Positions 28,609 through 41,387 of a stretch of DNA of 64,000 nt are shown here, piece after piece. This DNA comes from Roseibium marinum (lineage in GTDB: Bacteria > Pseudomonadota > Alphaproteobacteria > Rhizobiales > Stappiaceae): the NCBI RefSeq assembly GCF_002906165.1, contig NZ_PPCN01000009.1, forward strand, positions 216,236-280,235. Reading direction: 5' to 3'. Under the pieces are notes generated by a model, which saw only the letters and a list, made by a program, of their open reading frames with translations, ran no database searches and was not told the DNA's origin. The position numbers and the translations under genes are program-made. Within the stretch, counting starts at the first letter, position 1, and each line of letters opens with the position of its first letter.

Positions 28609-28898
28609 ACGCTGCCCGGAAACCGAGCATCCCGTCGCAGCAACCGTGCGGGCCAAGGGCCCCGGTGGCAACGGGTGTGCCGCATATACATCCATCATAT
28701 TGGCGATTGCAAGGGCCGGTTCCGACTTTTTTGTGAAATAGACACGCCCGGGACAGTTTCGCGAAAGCCCGGATCTTTCGCCGGCTGTTATGTGCTTTTC
28801 CATCGGCGGCCAACCTGTTACAGTTTTGTCAACGAAAGACATGGTCTCCGGCAGCGCCCCGTTTGACGGCCGGTACGCCGGGACCTGAAAGGCATAAA

Positions 28899-30617
28899 GT
28901 GACTCAGTCAGGTCAGGAACCGCCCGAGAACGGGCGTCGTACCGCTGACGTGTCCGGAAACAGCGGAACTCCACAGGAGTTCAAGGGACCTGGCAGACGG
29001 CGCCGCAAACGTCGCTCCGGCCAGGGACCGAAAGGCAAGGTGGCGGCGCAGGAAAATGCCGCCGCAACGGGAACGCCCAAGGAGGCCGGACCTGTTCAAG
29101 CCCAAGCTGTATCCGGAACCGTCGAAAAGAACGCCCAACCGCCTGCGCAGCCGGCGGGGGATGGGGGAGCCGCGTCCAATCCCGGAAAACGCCGCAAGAA
29201 ACGCCGGCGCGGGCGCAAATTGGCGCATGGCGGAGATGCCGGCGCGGGCAACCGGCTTCCACTCTCAGGCGAGGACCGGGACACCTCTCAGGGCAGCGAC
29301 GCGGCGACCAGCCTGAAAGGCAAAAAAGCCGCGCGGCGCAGGGGCCGGCGCAGATGGCAATCCGTGAACGGCGCACCGGAAGGCGTGTCGTCGGAAGCCG
29401 GGTCTGAGCTGGAAGCTGGCACACCGCAGGATAAAGCTGCACACGCAGGAGACGCGGGACATGCCGCCCGCGAACCGTCCGCGAAAGACGCCGATATCCG
29501 CGTAACGAAAACCCGCGATAACCAGCCCCGTGGGAGCTGGACTGGCGTTCATGGCGAGCGCGCCAGAAACGGGCACCATCGTGGATCGCTTTATGCCGCG
29601 CTGGATCTTGGAACCAACAATTGCAGGCTGTTGATCGCCCGCCCGGAGGACCGCGGGTTTCGCGTCGTGGACGCCTATTCGCGTATCGTCCGGCTGGGCG
29701 AGGGGGTCGGGTCCAACAAGCGGCTCGGCGAAGCCGCCATGGACAGGGCGATCGACGCGTTGGCGAACTGCCACCGGAAGCTTGCGGACAGGGGCGTTTC
29801 CCGCTCCCGCCTGATAGCGACGGAAGCTTGCCGGGCCGCGGAAAACGGCACCGAATTCATCGAGCGCGTCCAGGCGGAAACAGGTCTCGCCCTGGAGGTC
29901 GTCAATCGGGAGACGGAGGCCCGCCTGGCGGTTGCGGGCTGTGCGTCGCTTGTCGATCACGACGCGGACGGCGTCATTCTTTTCGATATCGGCGGCGGCT
30001 CGTCGGAAATCGTCTGGCTGGACCTGCGCAATCGCTGCGGCGCGCGCGGCTACGCCCTGACGCGTTTTATCCGCTCCTGGATCTCTCTGCCGGTCGGGGT
30101 GGTCAATCTTGCCGAACGCCACGGCGGCGTGCATGTCACGCCGGATGTCTTCGAAGCCATGGTCGAGGATGCCGCCGGGCACCTGGCCTCCTTCAGCCTC
30201 GCCAGCAGCCTTACGGAAGCCATTTCCACCGGAAGGGTGCACATGCTCGGCACATCGGGAACGGTCACCACCCTTGCCGGCGTGCATCTGGGACTGAAGC
30301 GCTATGACCGGCGCCGGGTGGACGGAACATGGCTTGAAGACGGCGATGTCGGCAGAATGATTGATCAGCTCCGCGATATGCCCTATGAGGCCCGCGTCGA
30401 GAACCCGTGCATAGGCGAGGACCGTGCCGATCTCGTGTTGGCGGGCTGCGCCATACTCGAAGCTATCCGACGCCGCTGGAGCTGCTCGCGGCTGCGCGTC
30501 GCGGACAGGGGATTGCGCGAGGGTATTTTAACGGAATTGATGTCGGCCGACGGCGTCTGGACTCACAGGAAGTCCGGCAACCGGCAGGATCGCGGCCGTC
30601 AAAGGAACAGAGCATGA
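28899..30617 (+). CDS. ppx: Ppx/GppA exopolyphosphatase-family protein with a long disordered basic N-terminus
   Basis: 572 residues from GTG 28899 (GAAAGG 7 bp upstream). Residues 1-~228 are low-complexity, rich in Gly, Arg, Lys and Ala ([39 protein letters not shown]). The catalytic Ppx/GppA domain begins at ~232 with [18 protein letters not shown], and has [15 protein letters not shown] and [14 protein letters not shown]. It hydrolyses polyphosphate or pppGpp. It overlaps rlmE by 4 bp. The basic tail could bind RNA, ribosomes or polyphosphate. Confidence 0.87.
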   Translation: MTQSGQEPPENGRRTADVSGNSGTPQEFKGPGRRRRKRRSGQGPKGKVAAQENAAATGTPKEAGPVQAQAVSGTVEKNAQPPAQPAGDGGAASNPGKRRKKRRRGRKLAHGGDAGAGNRLPLSGEDRDTSQGSDAATSLKGKKAARRRGRRRWQSVNGAPEGVSSEAGSELEAGTPQDKAAHAGDAGHAAREPSAKDADIRVTKTRDNQPRGSWTGVHGERARNGHHRGSLYAALDLGTNNCRLLIARPEDRGFRVVDAYSRIVRLGEGVGSNKRLGEAAMDRAIDALANCHRKLADRGVSRSRLIATEACRAAENGTEFIERVQAETGLALEVVNRETEARLAVAGCASLVDHDADGVILFDIGGGSSEIVWLDLRNRCGARGYALTRFIRSWISLPVGVVNLAERHGGVHVTPDVFEAMVEDAAGHLASFSLASSLTEAISTGRVHMLGTSGTVTTLAGVHLGLKRYDRRRVDGTWLEDGDVGRMIDQLRDMPYEARVENPCIGEDRADLVLAGCAILEAIRRRWSCSRLRVADRGLREGILTELMSADGVWTHRKSGNRQDRGRQRNRA

Positions 30618-31318
30618 GCGGTTCAAAAAAAGGTACCGGAGACCGGGGCCTGCACGTCAAGGTGAAGACATCGGCCGGGCGGCGCGAATCGTCCACGCGC
30701 TGGCTGTCACGCCAGTTGAACGATCCCTATGTGCGGCGGGCGAAAATTGACGGCTACCGGTCCAGAGCGGCCTACAAGCTCATAGAAATAGACGACCGGC
30801 ACAAACTGCTGAAACCCGGCTACAGGGTTGTCGATCTCGGCTGCGCGCCAGGCGGCTGGTGCCAGGTGGCCGCGCAGCGGGTGCAATCCAGTATCGATGC
30901 GCCCAAGGTTGTCGGAATAGATTATCTCGACATGGATCACGTGCGCGGTGCCACATTCCTGAAAAAGGACTTTCTGGACGACGACGCGCCGGCGGCCCTG
31001 ATGGAAGCCCTTGGCGGCAAACCGGACGTTGTCCTGTCGGACATGGCGTCTCCCACAACAGGCCACAAGCAGACGGATCATCTGCGCACGACATATCTAT
31101 TTGAAATCGCGATCGATTTCGCTCGCCGTAACCTCGTGCCCGGCGGATCCTTTCTGGCGAAGGTCTTCCGCGGCGGTACCGAAAATACGCTGCTGCTGGA
31201 TCTCAAGCGGGAATTCAAGACCGTATCTCACCTGAAGCCGCCGGCAAGCCGCAAGGAAAGTCCGGAGCTTTACGTGATCGCCAAGGGGTTCCGCGGCAGC
31301 GATCTTGAGCGGGATTGA
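30614..31318 (+). CDS. rlmE: 23S rRNA (uridine-2552-2'-O)-methyltransferase RlmE
   Basis: 234 residues of the RrmJ/FtsJ family. SAM-binding motif [16 protein letters not shown] at ~77. The K-D-K-E catalytic tetrad is complete: [48 protein letters not shown]. It methylates U2552 in the ribosomal A loop. ATG 30614 overlaps the ppx stop. The basic N-terminus ([15 protein letters not shown]) is slightly longer than in E. coli. Confidence 0.95.
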   Translation: MSGSKKGTGDRGLHVKVKTSAGRRESSTRWLSRQLNDPYVRRAKIDGYRSRAAYKLIEIDDRHKLLKPGYRVVDLGCAPGGWCQVAAQRVQSSIDAPKVVGIDYLDMDHVRGATFLKKDFLDDDAPAALMEALGGKPDVVLSDMASPTTGHKQTDHLRTTYLFEIAIDFARRNLVPGGSFLAKVFRGGTENTLLLDLKREFKTVSHLKPPASRKESPELYVIAKGFRGSDLERD

Positions 31319-31486
31319 TCCACGACACGTCGAGCGGGCGGAACCGACCTTGAAAAAGTCTGTTGGAAATCAAGGCGCATGGAAAGCCAGAGCCAACACC
31401 CTTTTCTTTCTGTCACCTGCGTGGTATTGACCCGCGCCAACTTCTCCGGCACAGCCGAAGCGACTCGAAAGATGCAGGCTTTATAG

Positions 31487-33031
<1,545 letters not shown>

Positions 33032-33082
33032 TAGCATTATATTCGGTGCGGACCGATTGCGGTCCAACCCCAAGGGATCAGT

Positions 33083-34375
33083 ATGAAAGATGGCGGACGC
33101 CTTGCGGCGGCAATTGAAGTCTTAACCGAGGTCGAAACCCGCCACAGGCCGGTTCAGATTGCCCTTCGCGACTGGGGAGCGGCCCACCGCTTCGCGGGTT
33201 CGGGCGACAGAACCGCCATCGGCAATCTCGTCTTCGATGCCCTGCGCAACAAGGCATCCCTGGCAGCATCCCTCGAGGATGGAACGCCGCGCGCGCTCAT
33301 ACTGGCAACCTATGCACTCACGTGGGAAAAAGGCGTGCCGGCTCTCACAGAGGTTCTGACGCAGGACCAGCATGCGCCGGCCGGCCTGACGGATGACGAG
33401 CGGGATAGACTGGCGGGGTCCGGAAACGGTGAACCGGCGGCATATGCGCAAGCCGACGTCCCCGAATGGCTTTGGCCGGGCTTCCAGTCCGTCTTCGGTG
33501 ATCGGGCTGTCGAGGAGGGCAGGGCGCTTGCACAGCGCGCGCCGGTCGATCTCAGGACCAACACCCTGAAATCCGATCGCGACAAGCTTCTCAAACGCCT
33601 CGCGCACACGGGCGCCCAGCCAACGGCCCTGTCACCTGTCGGCATGCGCATCGAGGCCAAGCCCGGATCCGGCCGCGTGCCGCATGTTCAGGCCGAGGAA
33701 GGCTATCGGAAGGGCTGGTTCGAACTTCAGGACGAAGCCAGCCAGCTTGCCGCCCTCCTTGCGCAGGCAAAACCGGGCGAACAGGTCCTGGACTACTGCG
33801 CCGGCGGCGGGGGCAAGACGCTCGCGCTTGCGGCCGCCATGCAGAACAAGGGTCAGCTTTACGCCTATGATGCCGACAGGCTGCGCCTTGCTCCGATCCA
33901 TGAACGTCTGCAGCGGGCCGGCGCCCGCAATATTCAGGTTCGCGATCCGGCAAGTTCCAATCTGGAAGACCTCGCGGGACAGATGGATCTAGTCTTCATG
34001 GACGCGCCCTGCACGGGAACCGGCGTCTGGCGCCGCAGGCCCGATTCGAAATGGCGTCTGGCCGAAAAGGCTCTGGCCGACCGCATCGAGGATCAGCGCC
34101 ACGTCCTTGAAAATGCCAGCCGCTATGTGAAACCGGGTGGCCGCCTCGTTTACGTGACCTGCTCCGTTTTACCGGCTGAGAACGAGGACCAGGCTGAATG
34201 GTTCCTGAAAAACACGCCCGACTTCAAACCGGTATCGGCGCTGGAGGCCTGGAAAGCGGCCCTGCCAAATGCTCAGGAACCTCGCTACGTCACCGAGCGC
34301 GGAGACCTGCTGATGACCCCAGCGTCCACGGGAACGGACGGTTTTTTCGTGGCGATTTTCGAACGTAACCCCTGA
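33083..34375 (+). CDS. rsmB: 16S rRNA (cytosine-967-C5)-methyltransferase-like protein, RsmB/NOP family
   Basis: 430 residues. N-terminal NusB-like region (~1-140), then a Rossmann methyltransferase domain with VLDYCAGGGGKTLALAAAMQ, the DAPCTGTGVWRRRPD catalytic segment and VTCSVLPAENEDQ with the second conserved Cys. Both Cys of m5C RNA methyltransferases are thus present. Follows guaB by 51 bp in the same direction. Which cytosine it modifies is inferred from the family. Confidence 0.88.
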   Translation: MKDGGRLAAAIEVLTEVETRHRPVQIALRDWGAAHRFAGSGDRTAIGNLVFDALRNKASLAASLEDGTPRALILATYALTWEKGVPALTEVLTQDQHAPAGLTDDERDRLAGSGNGEPAAYAQADVPEWLWPGFQSVFGDRAVEEGRALAQRAPVDLRTNTLKSDRDKLLKRLAHTGAQPTALSPVGMRIEAKPGSGRVPHVQAEEGYRKGWFELQDEASQLAALLAQAKPGEQVLDYCAGGGGKTLALAAAMQNKGQLYAYDADRLRLAPIHERLQRAGARNIQVRDPASSNLEDLAGQMDLVFMDAPCTGTGVWRRRPDSKWRLAEKALADRIEDQRHVLENASRYVKPGGRLVYVTCSVLPAENEDQAEWFLKNTPDFKPVSALEAWKAALPNAQEPRYVTERGDLLMTPASTGTDGFFVAIFERNP

Positions 34376-34397
34376 GGGCAGCTTGGATACAGCAGGC

Positions 34398-35609
34398 CTA
34401 AGACCGGTCCTGTCGCTGAAGCCCCAGTACATTCGGCAACTGGTCGTCTGCTCCGGATAAAATTTCCGAAGCAGATTCCGCGGTTCTGTCGGACTGGGTC
34501 GGGTCTTTCACCTCTTGAGAGGTCGGGCCTTCTGTTCCGGTCCCCTCCGTGCTGGCCGGCTTGGGCTTCGTAGGCTCTCCGCCGGTTTCCGGAGCCGTTT
34601 TCACCGGTTGTGCTTTCTCTGCGGCAGAACGGGCCGCTTCGTTTTCAATCAGGCTTTCGACAAAACGTCGTATGTCCGGCTCCAGCCCCTTGCCCGCCGA
34701 AAGCGCCGTAAGAACGGATCGGGCCTGGTTGGAATATTTAAGGGCTGCAAGCGCCGCTCCCAGTGCGTTGAGCGGCCCCTGGGCGGTTTTGTCCAGGTCA
34801 TGGGCCGTGAGAGCATGTTTCAGGGCGGCCGCGGGATGTCCCAGTTTGCGCGACAGGATACTGAGGCGGACCAGGCCCGGCAGGGAGCGGGGACTGAGCC
34901 TGAGGGCTTCCTCCGCCGCCTCACGGGCATCCTCGAGGTCGCCTTTTCCCGATAGCGCATCCGACAGCATTTCCATTGGGAGCGGATCGGCCGGTATCTG
35001 ACGGTTTGCCCTGATGGTCAGCTCGACAACCTCATCGAACCGCTTGCGGCGCAGCAGGGTTTCAGACAGGCCCAGCAGAGCAGGTACATGATCGGGTGCG
35101 GATTTGAGAGCCTTGCGATAGGCGGCGATCGCTGCTGAGGTCTGGCCCGACTTGTCTTGCGTTTCCGCGAACAGCGTCAGAACCGGCGCGGAATCTGGCA
35201 ACAGGTCCAGCAGATGCCTGGCATGGCCTTCGGCTTCGGCGGGATTGTTTTCCTTCAGAAGAACACTCGCCAGCCCGAAGAGCGCATTACGGTTGTCAGG
35301 TGCCTGCTCAAGAACCTCCGTGAAATTCTGCCGGGCATTAAGGGTGTCGCCGAGAAGAAGGTGGCAATTGCCGAGGCTCGCGCGGGCACTCAGGTGTTCG
35401 GGTTCGGCGAAGACGATCCGGCGCAATTGCGACTGGGCTTCTTCCAGATAACCCGCCTGAAGGAGCGCTGAGGCGGTCCGGTAAGCTATTTCCGTATCCT
35501 GGGGCGAAAGTTCCTGAGCCTTGAGGTAGGAAACCAGCGCTTTATCCAGATCGCCGGCATTTTCCAGCACCTTGGCCTCTTCAAACGCTTGTCGGGCAGC
35601 TGCTGTCAT
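34398..35609 (-). CDS. TPR-repeat protein with a disordered C-terminal tail
   Basis: 403 residues. Residues ~1-315 are TPR or TPR-like helix pairs (ARQAFEEAKVLENAGDLDKA, AIAAYRKALKSAPDHVPALL, GHPAAALKHALTAHDLDKTA). The last ~80 residues are Pro/Thr/Glu-rich and disordered (ETGGEPTKPKPASTEGTGTE). No signal peptide or membrane span, so cytoplasmic. Convergent with rsmB and divergent from guaA. No specific function. Confidence 0.8.
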   Translation of the reverse strand: MTAAARQAFEEAKVLENAGDLDKALVSYLKAQELSPQDTEIAYRTASALLQAGYLEEAQSQLRRIVFAEPEHLSARASLGNCHLLLGDTLNARQNFTEVLEQAPDNRNALFGLASVLLKENNPAEAEGHARHLLDLLPDSAPVLTLFAETQDKSGQTSAAIAAYRKALKSAPDHVPALLGLSETLLRRKRFDEVVELTIRANRQIPADPLPMEMLSDALSGKGDLEDAREAAEEALRLSPRSLPGLVRLSILSRKLGHPAAALKHALTAHDLDKTAQGPLNALGAALAALKYSNQARSVLTALSAGKGLEPDIRRFVESLIENEAARSAAEKAQPVKTAPETGGEPTKPKPASTEGTGTEGPTSQEVKDPTQSDRTAESASEILSGADDQLPNVLGLQRQDRS

Positions 35610-35871
35610 TCGATATTAGGTTCCTCAAGCACCTGCTGCCGCGCTGTCTCAGGGTACGAGACGCTCGGCAGAAGCCAGCCTAGGGAGCGCGGCCGCACGG
35701 GTCAAAAGCGAAATTCGATCTTGCACAGCTTGTCCGCCGATTTATTTGCCGGACAGGCAAATTGCGGTCGAAACAAGCACGTGCCCGAAGTTCGGGGAAA
35801 ATGCTGTGCGAGACCTGCGGCGGGATGAATTTGCGGTTCAATTTGACCGAAAGACCGGTTAGAAGCGGGCC

Positions 35872-37443
<1,572 letters not shown>

Positions 37444-37631
37444 ACCGAATAGCCTGACGGTTACCCATGACTTCCACACGCTTGAGCTACCCGGTCGTTC
37501 CCCCGCGGCAGCGAACTTCGCCAAGCGCGTCCGTCCGCGGGGGTCGCGAACGAACCCTTTGTCTGGTTCACGACGAAACATTGATCGGCAATATGGTTGA
37601 TCTGATCAGGCTCGCCCGTTACCAATCCGCA

Positions 37632-38663
37632 ATGAAATCGAACTCCGCCGCCATGAAAGACACCTGCCACGTTCCCGGCGTGAGCGGACTGCGTAAGTTC
37701 GCCCATGTATTCGCTGCCACTGTGATCGGACTTCTCATCGCGGTTCTCTTTCCGCTTGAAGCCGAAGCCACGGAAGCAGAATGCATGAAGCAGGGCTTCA
37801 GTTGCGCCAATCTGGTCTATCAGGGTTTCACCTATCCCTACGCGCGGGAGGACGGATCCTATCTCTATGTGAATGGCGGCGTTTATCCGTATGTGGATGT
37901 GACCGGCAATCTTCTTGGCGATTCAACGCTCAGGCTCCCTGACAATTCGGTCATCGCGGCCGCCGCGCTCCTGAAGGCGCTCGGCATTCCGGTCAAGGCG
38001 GATGACGAAATCACACCGGTGATCGGTTTCGGTTCCAATCCAGCGCCGAGCCAGTTGGCGCGGAAGTTCCAGGTCAAGAAATTTTCCGGAGATGTCGTCA
38101 TCCCGGTCATGAAGGGAACATTGCAGGATTTCGATGTTGTCTGGACGCCTGTGTTCGTTTCATACGGGTCCATGCCCTCGACGATCACACCGTCCAACGG
38201 AACTGTCGTCGATGTCTGGGTCACCTGGCTGGACAGCGAGGAGCTCAAGGTCATGGGGAATTCCGAGTACTCGAACACCTCGAAGCGTCCGTTCTATGTG
38301 CGGACAACGATTGCCGGCGCGAAATACGCGTTCGACGGTCCGGATCCGGACACCATGCAGGTCTATATTTCCTGCTTCGGACCTTTGAAAGTGGACGGAA
38401 AAACCTACGCGGTGAAGTCAGTTCCGGCAAAGGGCAGAAATTTTCCCGATGCAACGTCCTCCGAAGCGATCGAAAAAATCCTTCCCGCGCTTGGATGGAA
38501 GGACAGCGTCCTCGATCTGCTCTACGACAACGTCGTCTCGCCTGAAAACCGCGCCGAACGCAGTACGGCGCTGAAACCCTATGGGTCCTTGCCGGATATT
38601 CCCGGCGCTAAGGGACTGGAGGCGTGCAAGGCGAGCCGGACAGGAAACGTGGATCCATATTGA
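37632..38663 (+). CDS. Secreted protein of unknown function
   Basis: 343 residues from ATG 37632. The N-terminus has a long basic region then a hydrophobic core and Ala-x-Ala site (LRKFAHVFAATVIGLLIAVL, then EAEATEAE), so it is exported. The mature part carries a Cys pair (ECMKQGFSCAN), Tyr/Gly-rich strands (YQGFTYPYAREDGSYLYVNG), and a Cys near each end. Several in-frame starts exist (37467, 37593, 37632, 37653) and none has a strong ribosome site. I do not recognise the family. Confidence 0.6.
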   Translation: MKSNSAAMKDTCHVPGVSGLRKFAHVFAATVIGLLIAVLFPLEAEATEAECMKQGFSCANLVYQGFTYPYAREDGSYLYVNGGVYPYVDVTGNLLGDSTLRLPDNSVIAAAALLKALGIPVKADDEITPVIGFGSNPAPSQLARKFQVKKFSGDVVIPVMKGTLQDFDVVWTPVFVSYGSMPSTITPSNGTVVDVWVTWLDSEELKVMGNSEYSNTSKRPFYVRTTIAGAKYAFDGPDPDTMQVYISCFGPLKVDGKTYAVKSVPAKGRNFPDATSSEAIEKILPALGWKDSVLDLLYDNVVSPENRAERSTALKPYGSLPDIPGAKGLEACKASRTGNVDPY

Positions 38664-38734
38664 GGGTTGACCATACAGGCTCTTACCTCGTTGAAATTAC
38701 GGATATATTCCAAGCCGAAGTTCGATGTACCCTA

Positions 38735-38985
38735 GGTCACGGACTCATGAATGAGCATGAATTGGTTTGTTCCTCATCAAGGAGCGGAAGTGCAGGAAAT
38801 GTGGTTCATTTTCGAACCTTTCGCGACGCCGAGGAGCAATCCGGTCAAATCCGGAGGACATGGAAATGGCTTCACCTCGCAGTGTCAGCGCATTTGACCG
38901 GCCACAAAGCCCGCTCCGCACGCCCTTCCTCACGAGGTTTCGCCATTTCGGATGCCATGTCATCCTCATTTATGAGTCCGTGACC
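38735..38985. mobile_element. MITE-like element or solo IS remnant with 26-bp terminal inverted repeats
   Basis: The left end 38735-38760 (GGTCACGGACTCAT, then GAATGAGCATGA) and right end 38960-38985 are inverted copies with two mismatches in 26 bp. The 199 bp between them have no convincing gene. Size and structure suit a non-autonomous element mobilised by a DDE transposase supplied elsewhere. No clear target duplication is visible. Its right end stops 5 bp before the start codon of the next gene. Confidence 0.65.
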
Positions 38986-38990
38986 TGGAA

Positions 38991-39518
38991 ATGATCAAAC
39001 CAGCCCTGACGCCGGATTGTACGAACTGTGCCGCGCTGTGCTGCGTCGTCTTCGCCTTCGACAAGTCGGAATCTTTCGCGGTGGACAAGGCCGCCGGTGA
39101 GGTGTGCGCCAACCTCGACGGCTGCGGACGGTGCAAGGTTTTTTCCAAGCGGCAGGAGCTCGGGTTCAAAGGCTGTATCGCCTATGACTGCCACGGGGCA
39201 GGGCAACGTGTCACACAAGAGGTGTTCGGCGGCAAAAGCTGGAGAAACGACACCGGGCTGACGATAAGGATGGGCGCGGCCTTGTCGGTCCTGCGCCGTA
39301 TACACGAGCAGCTTGTGATGCTCAGGACTGCGGGCAATCTTCCGCTGGAAGCGGAAGAACGGTTAACCGCCCAGGCACTTGAGGAGAGTCTGTCTCCCGA
39401 GAACGATTGGACGGAAGGAACTTTGCAGGCGTTCCCGATCGACGCGATTTGCCGCGATGTCGCAACCTTCCTGCGTGGGCTCCGCCACCATGTGACCGGA
39501 GTTAACGGGCACAATTGA
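38991..39518 (+). CDS. Cysteine-rich protein of the type found at the head of pentapeptide-repeat proteins
   Basis: 175 residues. Residues 8-70 hold about eight Cys in a fixed pattern (PDCTNCAALCCVVFAF, CANLDGCGRCKVF, GFKGCIAYDCHGAGQ, then VFGGKSWR). This domain is known to me from the N-terminus of bacterial pentapeptide-repeat proteins, but no pentapeptide repeats follow here. The C-terminal half is helical. It may bind metal or an Fe-S cluster. The MITE-like element ends 5 bp before the ATG, leaving no room for a normal ribosome site outside it. Confidence 0.65.
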   Translation: MIKPALTPDCTNCAALCCVVFAFDKSESFAVDKAAGEVCANLDGCGRCKVFSKRQELGFKGCIAYDCHGAGQRVTQEVFGGKSWRNDTGLTIRMGAALSVLRRIHEQLVMLRTAGNLPLEAEERLTAQALEESLSPENDWTEGTLQAFPIDAICRDVATFLRGLRHHVTGVNGHN

Positions 39519-39828
39519 TGCAGAACGCTGCGGCAGGATCTGCTTTCAGGCGTTTTTCGGCGATCGCCTCACCGCATTCTGCGCAATAGCCGTACTCGCC
39601 TTTTTCGAGCCGCTGTAAAGCGGCTTCGATAAGCTGGATATGGGTGCGGCGCTGCCGCTCCGCGGCCTGCGCCATGGCCTGGCCCTGAAGCGCATCCATA
39701 CGGGACAATCTTCCGACCGACTGCTGATCGAGCGTCACCGTCGCCCTGGCTTCCTCGGAAATCTCGCTCAGGGAAACCAGTTCGGTCTTAAGCTTCAAAA
39801 GTTCCGCACGTACGGTCTTCGCGTCCAT
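39502..39828 (-). CDS. DksA/TraR-family C4 zinc-finger protein
   Basis: 108 residues. A coiled-coil-like helical N-terminal half (VRAELLKLKTELVSLSEISE) and a C-terminal zinc finger YGYCAECGEAIAEKRL...CINC with four Cys. Shorter than DksA (~150 residues), so it is a DksA-like or TraR-like RNA polymerase secondary-channel protein. Its last 17 bp overlap convergently with the end of the Cys-rich gene. It lacks the long DksA coiled coil, so the effect on transcription is uncertain. Confidence 0.85.
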   Translation of the reverse strand: MDAKTVRAELLKLKTELVSLSEISEEARATVTLDQQSVGRLSRMDALQGQAMAQAAERQRRTHIQLIEAALQRLEKGEYGYCAECGEAIAEKRLKADPAAAFCINCAR

Positions 39829-39914
39829 TGGCCGTCACCTCCACCGAACAAACAATGACGATGGCAGCTTGGGAGTGCAAGCGCGACAACCCGAACCTTG
39901 TTTGCCGGACGGCG

Positions 39915-40877
39915 TCACTCCGTGGCAGGTTTGACCGCCGCTTTTTCCTCTTCCAGCATTTCTTCGTGGTGTTCCTGGGCCTGAACCTCAATGAACAGCC
40001 GCGTGACCTGCGGCATTTCCATCTTGATCGTCCGTTCCAGGGAATAGATGGTTTCCTCAACAGTACCGGCCGTGATCTCGTCGATGAAATCCACCGAAAG
40101 TGCCAGCAGGATATCCTGCGGCCCCCGATGAAGCGTTCTGATTTCATTGAGGTTCTTGATCGCCGGCGTCGCGCCGATGATGGCCTTGATCTTGGAAAGA
40201 ACTTCCGGCGACGCGCCTTCCCCGATCAGCAGCCCCTTGGTTTCATAGGCCAGCAGGGCCGCGGTGGCCGCCAGAATAATACCGATCGTTATCGAAGCGG
40301 CGCCATCAAGCCAGGCCAGACCGAGATACTGCACGCCCAACAGCCCCATGAACGCCACAACAAGTCCGAGCATGGCGGCGCTGTCCTCGAACAGCACCGT
40401 GAAGACCGTCGGGTCCTTGCTGTCACGTACCGCGGCTATGATCGACTTGTTGCCGCGCACCTGATCGAATTCCTTGTAGGCGATCCACCAGGCCACTGCC
40501 TCGAAGACCATCGCCAGTGAGAGCACGATATATGCCACATAGGGGCTGGAAACCGGGTGGGGGTGCAGCACCTTTTGAATGCCTTCGTAGATCGACACGC
40601 CGGAACCGACGGCGAAAATCAGGATCGCCACCACAAAGGACCAGAAATACAGCTCGGCCCCGTATCCGAAAGGGTGTCTCTGGTCCGCTGGCTGCTTGGA
40701 CTTCTTCAGCCCGTAGAGCAGCAGTCCCTGGTTGCCGGTATCGACAAGGGAGTGAATACCTTCCGAGAGCATCGCAGACGAACCGGTATAGGTGGCGGCG
40801 GCAAATTTGGTGACGGCAATCAGAGAATTGCCGACGAGCGCCGCGTAGATCACTTTTTTAGATCCGTGTCCGGCCAT
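39915..40877 (-). CDS. Cation diffusion facilitator (CDF) family transporter
   Basis: 320 residues from ATG 40877 (an upstream in-frame extension lacks a ribosome site). Six spans with the metal-site motifs SAMLSEGIHSLVDTGNQGLL (span 2) and DSAAMLGLVVAFMG (span 5), plus a cytoplasmic C-terminal domain with the strand LALSVDFIDE. CDF proteins export Zn, Mn, Fe or Co in exchange for protons. HPFGYG after span 2 is conserved in the ZntB-like/Tmem163-less bacterial group; the metal cannot be named. Confidence 0.87.
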   Translation of the reverse strand: MAGHGSKKVIYAALVGNSLIAVTKFAAATYTGSSAMLSEGIHSLVDTGNQGLLLYGLKKSKQPADQRHPFGYGAELYFWSFVVAILIFAVGSGVSIYEGIQKVLHPHPVSSPYVAYIVLSLAMVFEAVAWWIAYKEFDQVRGNKSIIAAVRDSKDPTVFTVLFEDSAAMLGLVVAFMGLLGVQYLGLAWLDGAASITIGIILAATAALLAYETKGLLIGEGASPEVLSKIKAIIGATPAIKNLNEIRTLHRGPQDILLALSVDFIDEITAGTVEETIYSLERTIKMEMPQVTRLFIEVQAQEHHEEMLEEEKAAVKPATE

Positions 40878-41015
40878 AGACGTCTCCCGAGAACTGAAGT
40901 TTCCATTCCAACTAATGCGCCGAAGCCTATGACGCATTCGTGACTTTGATCAAGCTGGTATCCTTTGCAAACTCTTCAAGCTGACATCAGTTCATCGAAA
41001 AGGGAACAATTTCGG

Positions 41016-41387
41016 ATGTATCGAAAGCCCGTTATGACATTCGCGCTTCTGGCCGCTGTTTTCGGCTGGCTTCCGGCTCTTGCCGGCGAGGTCGAAATCG
41101 TCGGTGCGAGCGCAAGGAAGGCGGGGAGCAGCTGGACCTTTTCCGTTACGCTCAGACACGCCGACACCGGCTGGGATCACTATGCCGATCTGTGGCAGGT
41201 CTTTTCTCCCGGCGGCGAGCTCCTGGGTGAACGCGTGCTTCTGCATCCCCATGTCGATGAACAGCCTTTCACACGGTCTCTTTCAGGCGTGCAGGTTCCC
41301 GAAAGCCTGGACGAAGTGTTCATCCGGGCTCGCGATAGCGTTCATGGCGTGTCGCCACTCAGCTTTGAAGTACGGCTTCCCCGTTAG
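41016..41387 (+). CDS. Small exported protein of unknown function
   Basis: 123 residues. Signal peptide at residues 1-24 (MYRKPVMTFALLAAVFGWLP, cleavage after ALA). The mature part looks like a beta-sandwich: SSWTFSVTLRHADTGWDHYAD, GELLGERVLLHPHVDEQPFT, and a closing SFEVRLP. Gly/Trp pattern suggests a thin immunoglobulin-like fold. Its last 29 bp overlap convergently with the ThiF-family gene. No family recognised. Confidence 0.65.
   Translation: MYRKPVMTFALLAAVFGWLPALAGEVEIVGASARKAGSSWTFSVTLRHADTGWDHYADLWQVFSPGGELLGERVLLHPHVDEQPFTRSLSGVQVPESLDEVFIRARDSVHGVSPLSFEVRLPR

Noticed and set aside
31340..31364. GGAAC-N16-TGTT upstream of guaB as a fourth EcfG-type promoter
   Set aside because: The -10 differs from CGTT, the site is 165 bp from guaB, and a housekeeping purine gene is an unlikely target.
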